Source: Ktedonobacterales bacterium (GTDB lineage Bacteria; Chloroflexota; Ktedonobacteria; Ktedonobacterales; JADMIN01). Taken from it: a stretch of 64,000 nucleotides of DNA. Location of the stretch: assembly GCA_025935195.1 (NCBI GenBank), contig JAICVS010000003.1, positions 1 to 64,000 on the forward strand, written 5' to 3'. A program made the translations under genes and the position numbers. Under the pieces are notes generated by a model. It worked only from the letters and a program-made list of their open reading frames with translations, did no database searches and had not been told where the DNA came from. Below, piece by piece: positions 46,367 to 55,596 of this stretch; the first letter of the stretch is position 1, and every line of letters starts with the position of its first letter.

Positions 46367-47773
46367 CTAGCGTCCGTCGCCGCCGGGGCCGAAGCGCGGC
46401 AGGCGGGTGTCGTCCACGATCTCTTCCTCGTCGGTGTAGACCTCCTCGGCGGTGGCCCGGCTCTGGCCGATCAATTGCTGGCGGCCCTTGGCGTCCACGG
46501 CGTAGATGTCGCGCTCGACGGTCATCTGCCCGGCGGCGCCACCGGCGCTGGTGCCTTGCGCGTTGACGACGATGCGGTCCAGCTCCTGGATCGTCACCGG
46601 CTCATCCTTCTTGCGGCGGCGCAGGAAGAAGAGCAACAGCGCCAGCAGCAGCAGCAGGAAGAGCAGGCCGATCACGCAGAAGACCAGCGTGGGCGGCGCG
46701 GGCGTGGGCGAGGGCGGCAGGACTTTGCCATGCACCAGCAGCGTCGCCTGCGCCGAGAACTTGGGCTGCGCGCAGGCGCCGGAGGGCTGGACAGCCTTGA
46801 CGGTGAGCGTCGTGTCATTGTCGGGGCTGGGCGCGTTGAAGGTCGCGCTGAACGAGCCGTCGTTGTTCACCGTCGCGGTCGCCGCCGCCGTCTGGCAGCC
46901 GTCGCTGCCGCCGTAGAGGATCTGCACCTGCCCGTCGCTCGACGAGAACTGCGTGCCGGTGACGGTGACCTGCTTGCCGGCGTCCACCGGCCCGCTCACG
47001 GTGATGGTCGGGTTCAGCTGCGCCACCTGCGCCTGCACGTCCAGCGTCGCCGTGGCTTGCAGGTTGGGCGTGGCGCCGCAGCTCTTCTGCGGCTCGACGG
47101 CGACGACTGCGAGCTTGGTCTCCACCGTGACGGCCGGTGCGTTGAAGGTGGCGGTGAAGGTGCCGTCGTCGGCGACAGCGGCGGTGGCGACGCTGTTGGC
47201 GCAGCCGTTGGAGCCGTCGGCGCTGTAGAGCACCTCGACCTGGCCGCCCGACTTGGTGGAGGGGAAGAAGTCCTTGCCGGAGACCTGCACGGCGCCGCCG
47301 CTGGCGACGGGGCTGCTGACCGTCAGCGATGGGCTGAGCACCTGGAAGCCGCCGGGGCTTTCCAGCGTCGTGCCGGTGCCGCTGTCGGTGGCGCAGATGG
47401 CGTACTTGCCGGGCGCGGTGGAGGGCCAGGCGAAGACGATGGTGATGGTGCCGTCGGCGCCCACCGTTCCCGTCGCGCCGGTGATGGTGATGATCGTGCC
47501 GGCGCAGTCGGTGGCGCTGTAGCCGATGACGATGCGCGCGCCGGGGGTGAGGCTGGTGCCTTTGAGGGTGAGCTGCGTGCCGGTCATGCCGTAGCCCGGC
47601 GTCACCGAGACGCATTTGCCGGGGTCCGAGGCGCAGAGGGAGCGCGGAATGGCGGGTAGAGCGGGATGCGGCGGGCCGGCGAGAGCGACGCCGGACAGCG
47701 TGACCAGCGCGAGTAGCGCGGCCAGGGCGAGCGCCGTGAGCAGCCGGCCTCCGTGGCGCCGCGCGCCCGCCAT
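46367..47773 (-). CDS. Cell-surface protein with repeated Ig/IPT-like domains and C-terminal TM anchor
   Basis: Signal peptide LLTALALAALLALVTLSGVALAGP; three SPTLTVSSPVASGGAVQVSGKDF-type repeats; TM LVFCVIGLLFLLLLLALLLFFLRRRKKDEP. Confidence 0.8.
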   Translation of the reverse strand: MAGARRHGGRLLTALALAALLALVTLSGVALAGPPHPALPAIPRSLCASDPGKCVSVTPGYGMTGTQLTLKGTSLTPGARIVIGYSATDCAGTIITITGATGTVGADGTITIVFAWPSTAPGKYAICATDSGTGTTLESPGGFQVLSPSLTVSSPVASGGAVQVSGKDFFPSTKSGGQVEVLYSADGSNGCANSVATAAVADDGTFTATFNAPAVTVETKLAVVAVEPQKSCGATPNLQATATLDVQAQVAQLNPTITVSGPVDAGKQVTVTGTQFSSSDGQVQILYGGSDGCQTAAATATVNNDGSFSATFNAPSPDNDTTLTVKAVQPSGACAQPKFSAQATLLVHGKVLPPSPTPAPPTLVFCVIGLLFLLLLLALLLFFLRRRKKDEPVTIQELDRIVVNAQGTSAGGAAGQMTVERDIYAVDAKGRQQLIGQSRATAEEVYTDEEEIVDDTRLPRFGPGGDGR

Positions 47774-47970
47774 GCTGGCATCCTCACGATTCGGCGTGTG
47801 TGCCGTCGGGTCGTGTCCCATGGTGGCCGGCGCCTCCTTCTCTCTCTTCCACTTCTTCATCAATCCACAGCCAACTGGTTAGGAGTCGTCTGGATGGCTG
47901 TTGCCGGAATATTGCCGGAATGTCGTCGGGGCGCGCCGAAGTGTCAGGCCGAACCGACGCGCCGATGGTC

Positions 47971-47990
47971 ACACCATGAGGTGCCGGCGC
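47971..47990 (+). repeat. Possible degenerate family B hairpin
   Basis: CACCATGAGGTGCCGGCGCA: arms CACC/GGTG followed by CCGGCGCA as in family B. Confidence 0.4.
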
Positions 47991-48283
47991 AAACTCAGCC
48001 AGTGTAGCAGTGCGGCGGCGTGCCGTCAAGCGTCGCTCTGCCAAAATGCGCGCGGTGGGCGTGACGCCCCTTAGTCGTTGAAACGAACGAATAGCCCATC
48101 GGTATTGCGCGATGCACAGATGGCCGGAGTCTGGGCGAGAGAAGTGCGGGAGAAGCGATCGTTGCGGCGGTACTTCCGGCGTGCGCCATGTGGGGCCGCG
48201 CTTTGCGTGGCGCGCGATTCGCTCTATAGTTATGGGAACGGCCATATGCCGGATGGGAGCACGACGAACGACGAGGAACAGCT

Positions 48284-49600
48284 ATGTCTAGGGGGCAGCA
48301 CGCGGATCGGCGCGACACCGGCACGCCGCACCCACCCGGTGAGCGCGGTGGTAGTGGGCCCATGCCGGGTGGGATGCTCGGTGGCCAGCGCGAGGGCGCG
48401 GGCTACACCGGGGCGACGCCGCCCCCCACCTCCGCGCCGGAGTGGCCGCGGCCCCAGCTCATCGCGACCATCGCGGAGCTGGCGGCTGTGGCACCTATCC
48501 TCGCCGCCGCGCCCGTGCTGGCGCTGGACGCCGAGTTCTTCCAGGTGCGCGCGCGTGGTCCTGACGACCCGACGCACCGGCTCTCGCTGCTCCAGATCGC
48601 GCTGGATCAACCGCGCGTCTCGTACGTGGTGGACGCGCTGCGCATCGCGGACCTCAGCCCACTGGCGGCGCCGCTCGCCGATGGGGGCATTCTCAAGCTG
48701 TTCCACGGCATCGGCGCGGACGCGCGTGTGCTGGCGAGCCGCGGGCTGGTCGCGCGCGACACGCTGGACCTGGAGGCGGTGAGTCGCTCGATCTTCGGCC
48801 AGCGCGAATCGGGCTTGCAGGCGATGCTCCAGCGCGCGAGCGGCGTGCGGCTGGATAAGAGCCTGCAACGGGCGGACTGGTCGCGCCGGCCGCTGACGGC
48901 GGCGATGATCGCCTACGCGGCGCGCGACGCGGAGATGACGCTTGTGCTGTACGCCTGGCTGGCCGAGCGGTATCCCACGGCGGTCGCGCTGCATCGCAGC
49001 CCGGCCGAAGAGCCGCCCCCGGCCGTCGCCGCGTGGATTTTGCCGTATCTGGAGGGCGCGCGCCCGCGTCCGGTCGTGCTGGCCGTGGCGGAGGCGGGCC
49101 TGGGCGCCGATGTGCCGGCGCAGCAGCGGGCGCTGGGCGCGGCGCTGGGCGCTGTGTGCCACCCGCCGCAGCGCGCGCGCGTGATGCGGCTGATCACGGA
49201 CCTGGAATTGGTGGGGCTGGCGCCCAATCTGCGGCCATATCTCACCTCGGCGGCGTCTGAGGAGCGCGCGGGCGCGGCGCGGGCGCTGGGCCGCTTGCAC
49301 GACACGGCGGCGGCGGAGCTGATCGCGCCGCTGCTGGCCGACCCGGTGCAGGACGTGCGCCAGGCGGCGGCGCTGGCGCTGGAGCTGCTGCATGGCGCGC
49401 CGCCAGCGCCCCGCCCGCCCTTCCGCCCGCATACCGGCAGCCTGAGCGGCCCAAGCGGGCCGGTGCGCTGGACGAGCGGCGGCACGAGTGGCGACACGCC
49501 GGACGACGACGGCGCGGGCTGGCGCTCGAAGCTGCGCGCGCGTTTCGGCGCCACATCATCGCCCCCGCTGGCAGCGGACAGTGCGAGCGAGGAAGGCTGA
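48284..49600 (+). CDS. Ribonuclease D-like 3'-5' exonuclease with C-terminal HEAT-like repeats
   Basis: PVLALDAEFFQVRARGPDDPTHRLSLLQIAL; GILKLFHGIGADARVL; ADWSRRPLTAAMIAYAARDAEMTLVLY; EERAGAARALGRLHDTAAAELIAPLLADPVQDVRQAAALALELL. Confidence 0.88.
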   Translation: MSRGQHADRRDTGTPHPPGERGGSGPMPGGMLGGQREGAGYTGATPPPTSAPEWPRPQLIATIAELAAVAPILAAAPVLALDAEFFQVRARGPDDPTHRLSLLQIALDQPRVSYVVDALRIADLSPLAAPLADGGILKLFHGIGADARVLASRGLVARDTLDLEAVSRSIFGQRESGLQAMLQRASGVRLDKSLQRADWSRRPLTAAMIAYAARDAEMTLVLYAWLAERYPTAVALHRSPAEEPPPAVAAWILPYLEGARPRPVVLAVAEAGLGADVPAQQRALGAALGAVCHPPQRARVMRLITDLELVGLAPNLRPYLTSAASEERAGAARALGRLHDTAAAELIAPLLADPVQDVRQAAALALELLHGAPPAPRPPFRPHTGSLSGPSGPVRWTSGGTSGDTPDDDGAGWRSKLRARFGATSSPPLAADSASEEG

Positions 49601-49678
49601 CGCATCGCGGCGGGCCTGATGTGCGCCGGGCACCGGCGCGAGCGGCAGGGACAGCGCCGCGATCTCCTCGGCATCCCC

Positions 49679-49733
49679 TTGACACGCCGCCGTTGTGACG
49701 GTACTATTTGTATACCGACTGGGTAGTATGGAA
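49679..49733 (+). promoter_or_regulatory. Sigma70-type promoter with overlapping palindromic operator-like site
   Basis: TTGACA (49679-49684)-N17-TACTAT (49702-49707) followed by TATACCGACTGGGTAGTAT. Confidence 0.65.
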
Positions 49734-49810
49734 AAGAGCGTGGGATGAGGCGTCCGGCTTCGCGCCGGACGCATGCGGCGGACGAGCGGCATACGAGAGG
49801 AGCGGCGACG

Positions 49811-50521
49811 ATGGCGGTATTGGCGACGGAACAACATGAGTTCGCGGTGACGGGTGCGCCGCGTATCCACCTGCGCAACACCGCGGGCAACGTGACAATT
49901 CGAGCGGGCGCGGCGGGGCAGGTAGCGGTGACGGTGACGAAGCGGGCGCGTAACGGCATCTTCGGCACGACGGATGCCGGCGACCTGGAGAAGCTGCATG
50001 TGGACGCGCGGCAGGAGGGCGATACGATCTCGATCATCACCGAGCCGCACGACTTCAGCTTCTGGCGCAAGTCGTACACGGTGGATGTGGAGGTGGTCAC
50101 GCCGGTGGCGACCGACCTGGATCTGCACGTCAACGCCGGCAATGTGCGCGTCGAGGGCATCGCGGGCGTCTTCCACGCCAAGCTGAACGCGGGCAACCTC
50201 GATACGGCCGGCGTCACCTTCGGCGAGCGATCCGATCTCTCGCTCAACGCCGGCAACCTGACCTTGGAGGGCGCGCTGGCGGCTGGCGCATCGCTGAGCG
50301 CCGCGGTGAACGCGGGCAACGCGCGGCTGCGGCTGCCGCGCGCCACCGCCGTCTTCCTGGATGCGCGCACCCACGCCGGCAATGTGGATGTCTCCGGCTG
50401 GCCGGTGAACTCGCGGCGCACCTTCGCCAGCGCATCCGCCAGTGGGGCGCTGGGTGAGGGCGCGAGCGGCACGCTGGCGGTGAAGGTGGACGCCGGCAAC
50501 GTCGTGATCACGGCCGTGTAG
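49811..50521 (+). CDS. DUF4097-like (adhesin/beta-solenoid) protein
   Basis: Repeated NAGNV/NAGNL motifs: LHVNAGNVRVEGIAGVFHAKLNAGNLDTAGV...LNAGNLTLEG...VNAGNARL. Confidence 0.8.
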   Translation: MAVLATEQHEFAVTGAPRIHLRNTAGNVTIRAGAAGQVAVTVTKRARNGIFGTTDAGDLEKLHVDARQEGDTISIITEPHDFSFWRKSYTVDVEVVTPVATDLDLHVNAGNVRVEGIAGVFHAKLNAGNLDTAGVTFGERSDLSLNAGNLTLEGALAAGASLSAAVNAGNARLRLPRATAVFLDARTHAGNVDVSGWPVNSRRTFASASASGALGEGASGTLAVKVDAGNVVITAV

Positions 50522-50527
50522 GGCGAG

Positions 50528-50579
50528 GAGTCCTCACCCCCTAGCCCCCTCGCCTCCGCGGAGGCGAGGGGGGAACTCG
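50528..50579. terminator. Repeat family D terminator, copy 3 (28-bp perfect palindrome)
   Basis: CCCCCTCGCCTCCGCGGAGGCGAGGGGG at 50545-50572, preceded by GAGTCCTCACCCCCTAG. Confidence 0.8.
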
Positions 50580-50702
50580 TCTCTCCGCCGCGCTCTTGGC
50601 TCGCCCGCGCGCCGGGTGGTAGGCTCTCTGATAAGAAGTGGCATCGCCACGGAATGGAGATGCTGGACGCAACGGAGCGCGAGCGCGGGGAGGCAAGGCG
50701 AG

Positions 50703-51575
50703 ATGGCGGATCACACGACGAGCTTTGGCATCAAGACGGCGCCACAGTTCACGGCGTACGACGACATGCTGCGCGACTGGCAAGAGGCGGACGGCGAGCC
50801 GCTGTTGGAGCACGCCTGGGACTTCGACCAGGTCATGCCGCTCGGCTCCGACCCGACCGGCCCCTGCCTGGAAGGCTGGACACTGCTGGCCGCGCTCGCC
50901 GCCCAGACGCGGCGCATCCGTGTCGGCGTGATGGTGACGGGCAACACCTACCGCCATCCCGCCGTGCTCGCCAACATGGGCGCGACGGTGGATATCATCT
51001 CGAACGGCCGGCTCGATTTTGGCATCGGCGCCGGCTGGAACGAGCTGGAGCATAGCGCGTATGGCATCCCGCTCTATCCGGCTGGTGAGCGCATCCGCCG
51101 GCTGGGCGAGGCGTGCGCGGTCATCCGGCGCATGTGGACGGAGGAGGCGCCCGACTTCGAGGGCCGCTACTACCAGCTCAAAGGCGCGCGCTGCGAGCCC
51201 AAGCCCATCCAAAAGCCCTATCCGCCGTTCGTGATCGGTGGCGGCGGGGAGCAACTGACGCTCCGTGTCGTCGCCGAGTACGCGGACATCTGGAACTTCG
51301 CGGGCGGGCCGGTGGAGACCTTCACGCACAAGAGCGCGGTGCTAGACGAGCATTGCCGCGCCATCGGCCGCGACCCGGCCAGCATCACGCGCTCGGTGCA
51401 GGTGACGGTGACGCCGGCGGACCTGGTCGGCGTGCGTGAGTCGGCGCGGGCCTACATCGCGGCTGGCGCGCGGCACGTCATCCTCAACCTGCGCGCGCCG
51501 TACCCAGAGGGCATCTGTCACCGGCTGGTAGGCGAGGTCGTCGAGCCGCTACGGCAAGCGCACGCGGCGGGGTAA
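50703..51575 (+). CDS. LLM-class (F420-dependent) oxidoreductase
   Basis: FGIKTAPQFTAYDDMLRDWQEAD; TRRIRVGVMVTGNTYRHPAVLANMGATVDIISNGRLDFGIGAGWNELEHSAYGIPL. Confidence 0.93.
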   Translation: MADHTTSFGIKTAPQFTAYDDMLRDWQEADGEPLLEHAWDFDQVMPLGSDPTGPCLEGWTLLAALAAQTRRIRVGVMVTGNTYRHPAVLANMGATVDIISNGRLDFGIGAGWNELEHSAYGIPLYPAGERIRRLGEACAVIRRMWTEEAPDFEGRYYQLKGARCEPKPIQKPYPPFVIGGGGEQLTLRVVAEYADIWNFAGGPVETFTHKSAVLDEHCRAIGRDPASITRSVQVTVTPADLVGVRESARAYIAAGARHVILNLRAPYPEGICHRLVGEVVEPLRQAHAAG

Positions 51576-51610
51576 CGCCGAGCGCGACCGCCACGGCGAT
51601 GATCGCCATC

Positions 51611-52372
51611 TCAGACCTGTTCGGTCGGGCGGATCAAGACCTCGTTGATGGCGACGCGGCGTGGGCGTGTCACGATGTACTGGATGGCGTCGGCGATGTC
51701 CTCCGCTTGCAGGGACTCAACGCCAGCCAGGAACCGCAAGCTTTGCTCGCGCACCTCCTCCCGTACGTGGCTTCCCAACTCGGTCGCGACGAATCCCGGC
51801 TCGATCACCGCGACGCGCACATGTCGTTTCGTCACCTCCTGGCGGAGCGACTCGCTGAAGGCGACCACGCCGAACTTGGTCACGTCGTACACACCCGCGC
51901 CGCTGCGCGCGACTCTGCCGGCGACAGAGCTGACGTTGACCAGATCGGCGACCCGGCGTGGCGCGTCCTCTGCCGCCCGCAAGAGGTGTGGCAGGGCGGC
52001 GTGCGCCGTGTAGAGCAGGCCCAGCACGTTCAGGCGCACCATCCGCTCCCACTCATCGAGCGGGGCGTTTTCAATGGGGCCGAGCAGCATCACGCCGGCG
52101 TTGTTCACCAGAATGTCGAGTCGTCCCAGCTCGGCCACCGTGCGCGCGACGGCGGCCTGCGCCTGGGTCTTGTCGGTCACGTCAGTTTCCATGACGAGCG
52201 CGCGGCCGCCCCGCCCCGTCATCTCCCCAGCCAGTTGATCGAGGCGTTCCTTGCGCCGCGCCGCCAGCGCGACTGCCGCGCCGTGGTGGGCCAGCGCTCG
52301 CGCCGTCGCCGCGCCGATGCCGCTGCTGGCGCCGGTGATAAGCGCCACCGTGCCATCAAGTTGTCCTGCCAT
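51611..52372 (-). CDS. Short-chain dehydrogenase/reductase (SDR)
   Basis: ALITGASSGIGAATARALAHHGAAVALAARRKERLDQLA; DILVNNAGVML; YDVTKFGVVAFSESLRQE. Confidence 0.95.
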   Translation of the reverse strand: MAGQLDGTVALITGASSGIGAATARALAHHGAAVALAARRKERLDQLAGEMTGRGGRALVMETDVTDKTQAQAAVARTVAELGRLDILVNNAGVMLLGPIENAPLDEWERMVRLNVLGLLYTAHAALPHLLRAAEDAPRRVADLVNVSSVAGRVARSGAGVYDVTKFGVVAFSESLRQEVTKRHVRVAVIEPGFVATELGSHVREEVREQSLRFLAGVESLQAEDIADAIQYIVTRPRRVAINEVLIRPTEQV

Positions 52373-52707
52373 CTATCCGCTCCCCTCTCCTATCCGCTCC
52401 TGGTGCGATGTCTTGATAATTGCTAGGTGCGGGCAGTGCCTCACGGTCCGCGCGTCCGCTCTCGGCCAGCACGTCCCGTGCCGTGGGACCGAGCCTGTGG
52501 CGCGTGCGCGAGAGCGCGTCAATGCGCTGAACGCGGGGAAGGGGAAGGGAGCCGGGCGATTCGGGCACAGCAGGTGGATGCGCTCGACGTGCGCGGGGGC
52601 GCGTTCGACGACCCACGAACTGGCGGTGCTATGATCCCGGCGTGCTGTGAGCGCGAGCGGTGCGCGTGCTCCGCCGCGGGACGGCACAGTGGAAGGAGGG
52701 CAGCCGC

Positions 52708-53115
52708 GTGGCTTCGGTTCAGGTTCGCTACATCGTGCATGATGTGGATGCCGCCATCGCGTTTTACCGCGAGCAGCTCGGCTTTCAGGAGGTGATGCAT
52801 CCCGCTCCGGCGTTTGCTATGCTCTCCCGCGGCGACCTGCGCCTCGTGCTCAGCGCGCCAAACGCAGCGGGCGGCGGCGGTCAGGCGATGCCCGACGGGA
52901 CCATACCCGAGCCGGGCGGCTGGAACCGCTTCGCGATTGAAGTCGCCGACCTCGGCGCCGCCGTCGAACGCCTGCGCCAGGCGGGGGCCCGCTTCCGCAG
53001 CGGCATCATTACCGGAGTGGGCGGCAAACAGGCTATCCTCGAAGATCCGTCGGGCAATCCCATCGAATTGTTCGAGCCGCTCGTGCCCGAGGCGCGCCTT
53101 GGACCGAACACGTAG
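52708..53115 (+). CDS. VOC-family (glyoxalase-like) protein
   Basis: VRYIVHDVDAAIAFYREQLGFQEVMHPAPAFAMLSRGDLRLVLS; ILEDPSGNPIELFEP; GTG start after ggaaggaggg. Confidence 0.9.
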   Translation: MASVQVRYIVHDVDAAIAFYREQLGFQEVMHPAPAFAMLSRGDLRLVLSAPNAAGGGGQAMPDGTIPEPGGWNRFAIEVADLGAAVERLRQAGARFRSGIITGVGGKQAILEDPSGNPIELFEPLVPEARLGPNT

Positions 53116-53153
53116 CCTGGGGGCGGCGCGAGCGCCGGGAAGGGAGCGAGATC

Positions 53154-54197
53154 ATGCACGAAGCGATGAGCGAGACGACCATTTCGCCCACGCGGGCGAG
53201 AGAGCGTGTCACCGTCGAGATGCCCGCATTCACGAGCGCGGCGCTGGCGGATAACCCGCTGGGCGATCCGGCGACGCGCAGGCTGCCCATCGTACTGCCG
53301 CCGGGCTACGCGGAGTCCGGCCGGCGCTATCCCGTCATCGTCGGACTGACGGGCTTCACCGGCCGGGGCGTGATGCTGCTCAACGACGACGCCTGGCAGC
53401 CGAACCTGACAGAGCGGTTGGAGCGACTCTACGCGGCCGGCATGCCGCATGCCATCTTCGTGCTGCCGGACTGCTTCACGCGCTACGGCGGCAGCCAGTA
53501 TCTCAATTCCAGCGCGACGGGCCGCTACGAGGAGTACGTGATCGCGGAGATCGTGCCGTGGGTGGATGCGCACTATCGCACGATTGCGGCGGCGGAAGGG
53601 CGCGGCGTCTTCGGCAAGTCCAGCGGCGGCTACGGCTCGATGATCCTGGGCATGCGCCACCCGGATGTCTTCGGCGCGCTGGCCTGCCACAGCGGCGACA
53701 TGGCGTTCGAGTTATGCTACGCCAAGGACTTCCCACTGTTCTGCAACGCGGTGAACGCGGCGGGCGGTGTCGCGGCATGGTGGGAACAGTTCGCGGCGCG
53801 GGTGAAGAAGCGCGGGGAGGATATGGCCGCGCTCAACATCCTGGCGATGGCGGCGTGCTACTCGCCCGACCCCGCCGCGCCGCTCGGCATCGGCCTGCCG
53901 TTCGACCCGCACACCTGCGAGCGTATCGCGGAGGTGTGGGCGCGCTGGCTGGAATGGGACCCCGTCGAGCTGCTGGACCGCTACGGCGAGAACCTGCGCC
54001 GGCTGCGGCTGCTCTACATGGATTGCGGCACGCGCGACGAGTTCAGCCTACACTACGGCGCGCGTCAGATGGCAAAGCGGTTGGGCGAGCGCGGCATCGC
54101 GCACGAGTACGAGGAGTTCGACGACGGCCACATGAGCGTCCAGTATCGCTACGATGTCTCGCTGCCCAGGCTGGCCGCCGCGCTGGCGCACGAGTAA
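53154..54197 (+). CDS. Enterochelin-esterase-like alpha/beta hydrolase
   Basis: LPIVLPPGYAESGRRYPVIVGLTGFTGRG; GVFGKSSGGYGSMILGMRHPDVFGALACHSGDMAFELCY. Confidence 0.88.
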   Translation: MHEAMSETTISPTRARERVTVEMPAFTSAALADNPLGDPATRRLPIVLPPGYAESGRRYPVIVGLTGFTGRGVMLLNDDAWQPNLTERLERLYAAGMPHAIFVLPDCFTRYGGSQYLNSSATGRYEEYVIAEIVPWVDAHYRTIAAAEGRGVFGKSSGGYGSMILGMRHPDVFGALACHSGDMAFELCYAKDFPLFCNAVNAAGGVAAWWEQFAARVKKRGEDMAALNILAMAACYSPDPAAPLGIGLPFDPHTCERIAEVWARWLEWDPVELLDRYGENLRRLRLLYMDCGTRDEFSLHYGARQMAKRLGERGIAHEYEEFDDGHMSVQYRYDVSLPRLAAALAHE

Positions 54198-54211
54198 CAT
54201 GAGTAACGGCT

Positions 54212-54290
54212 CCCCGGCATGAATGCTGGGGGTAATCCCGTTGCCCTATGCTCCAGTTGCTCCACGGGATTCGCTGTGGCATTCATGCCG
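54212..54290 (+). repeat. Hairpin repeat family A, copy 4 with opposed second end
   Basis: AACGGCTCCCCGGCATGAATGCTGGGGGTAATCCCG ... CGGGATTCGCTGTGGCATTCATGCCGGAG. Confidence 0.75.
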
Positions 54291-54319
54291 GAGAACAACA
54301 ACACCTTCCCGAAGTGGGC

Positions 54320-54844
54320 TTACACGATCCAGTCTTTGCGGAGCGTGAAGGCGCGCAGGGCGTCCTCCTGGATCGGCGCGCAGATGGCGCCGGGACAGAC
54401 GACGCGCACGCGGGCGACAGCCTCCTCGGCGCTCGCGCCGGCGCGGATGAGATAGGCGGCGAGGATGGTGCCGGTGCGGCCCTGGCCCATCAAGCAGTGG
54501 ACGGCGACGGCGTGGCTGGCGGCGCGCATGCGGTCAATGAAGGCGAGCGCCTCCTCGAACTGGCGCGGCGTGGGGGCGCTCATGTCCATCACGGGGATAT
54601 GCAGGCTTTCCAGGCCGTTGCGGGCGAGCGCGTCCACCGGCAGTGGCTCCTCGGTGAGGGTGAGCAGCGCGCCGATGCCCTGCTCGCGCAGCCAGGCGAG
54701 GTCGTCGTCCAGGCGCGCGGCGCTGGCTCCATTCCCATTCCCGCCTCCGCCGCTCCAGGCAGCGTTTGGCCCGTGCCCGCCGAAGCCGCCGGGGCAGGGA
54801 CACCCCGCCAGCTCACCCTCGATCAGCCAGTAGAAGCCGCGCAT
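54320..54844 (-). CDS. Dual-specificity protein phosphatase-like protein
   Basis: VAVHCLMGQGRTGTILAAYLIRAG (HC-x5-R signature). Confidence 0.88.
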   Translation of the reverse strand: MRGFYWLIEGELAGCPCPGGFGGHGPNAAWSGGGGNGNGASAARLDDDLAWLREQGIGALLTLTEEPLPVDALARNGLESLHIPVMDMSAPTPRQFEEALAFIDRMRAASHAVAVHCLMGQGRTGTILAAYLIRAGASAEEAVARVRVVCPGAICAPIQEDALRAFTLRKDWIV

Positions 54845-54889
54845 GCGTCCATCGCCTTTCGCAAATCGTATCGTGAAGTGGTGCTGTGG

Positions 54890-55489
54890 TCAGGCTTCCC
54901 GCTCCCGCCGCTCCCAGTCGGCTTTGTTCAGCGCGTACTCGACATCATCGCCGTCCCATATATCCTGAGATGTGGCGTGGAAGGTGCCGGCGGCCGCGAG
55001 GTCGGCGGGGGTGAGGCGAAATGTGCGCGCCAGCGTCAGGCCGGCCTTCTCCATCACGCGGCGCGAGGCGCGGTTGTCCTGATAGGTGGTGGCGATCACA
55101 CGCTCGGCGCCCAGCGCGGTGAAGCCCTTGCGGATGAGCGCACGCGCGCCTTCGGTGGCGTAGCCCTTGCCCCAGGCTGCGCGGCGCAGCCGGTAGCCCA
55201 GTGCGATCTCGCCGGGGTTGCCGTCGTCATGGGGATGGAAGCTGAACCATCCCAGGAAGTCGCCGCTGGCCTTCTCGATGGCTGCCCAGACGCCGTAGCC
55301 GTCGTAGCGCTCGTAGGAGCTGAGGCAGCGCGGCAGAATCTCGTGCGCGATCACGTCGCGGGGCGTCGGCGTGCCGCCGCTGAGGTAGCGCATCACGGCG
55401 GGATCGCTGTCCAGCGCGAACAGGTTGTCCACATCAGCTTGGGTGAGCTGGCGCAGCGTCAGGCGCTCGGTTTCCAGATAGACGTACAT
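54890..55489 (-). CDS. GNAT-family N-acetyltransferase (RimJ/RimL-like)
   Basis: LETERLTLRQLTQADVDNLFALDSDPAVMRYLSGG; EIALGYRLRRAAWGKGYATEGARALIRKGF; DNRASRRVMEKAGLTLARTF. Confidence 0.93.
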   Translation of the reverse strand: MYVYLETERLTLRQLTQADVDNLFALDSDPAVMRYLSGGTPTPRDVIAHEILPRCLSSYERYDGYGVWAAIEKASGDFLGWFSFHPHDDGNPGEIALGYRLRRAAWGKGYATEGARALIRKGFTALGAERVIATTYQDNRASRRVMEKAGLTLARTFRLTPADLAAAGTFHATSQDIWDGDDVEYALNKADWERREREA

Positions 55490-55596
55490 CGCGTCCTCCT
55501 CTCGTCAGTGATACGATACGTTGGCCATCGGGCGCATCCCGCGTTCCGGCAGGGAGCGCCTGCCGATTCGGCTAGGAGAGATGGGATCGAGAGGGG

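Noticed and set aside
46265-47659. 464 aa plus-strand ORF opposite the Ig-like surface protein
   Set aside because: Shadow ORF; minus strand has signal peptide, repeats and TM anchor.
48057-48086. Two adjacent small hairpins GGGCG-TGA-CGCCC and TCGT-TGAA-ACGA
   Set aside because: Intriguing TGAA loop, but arms are only 4-5 bp and flanks do not match families A-C clearly.
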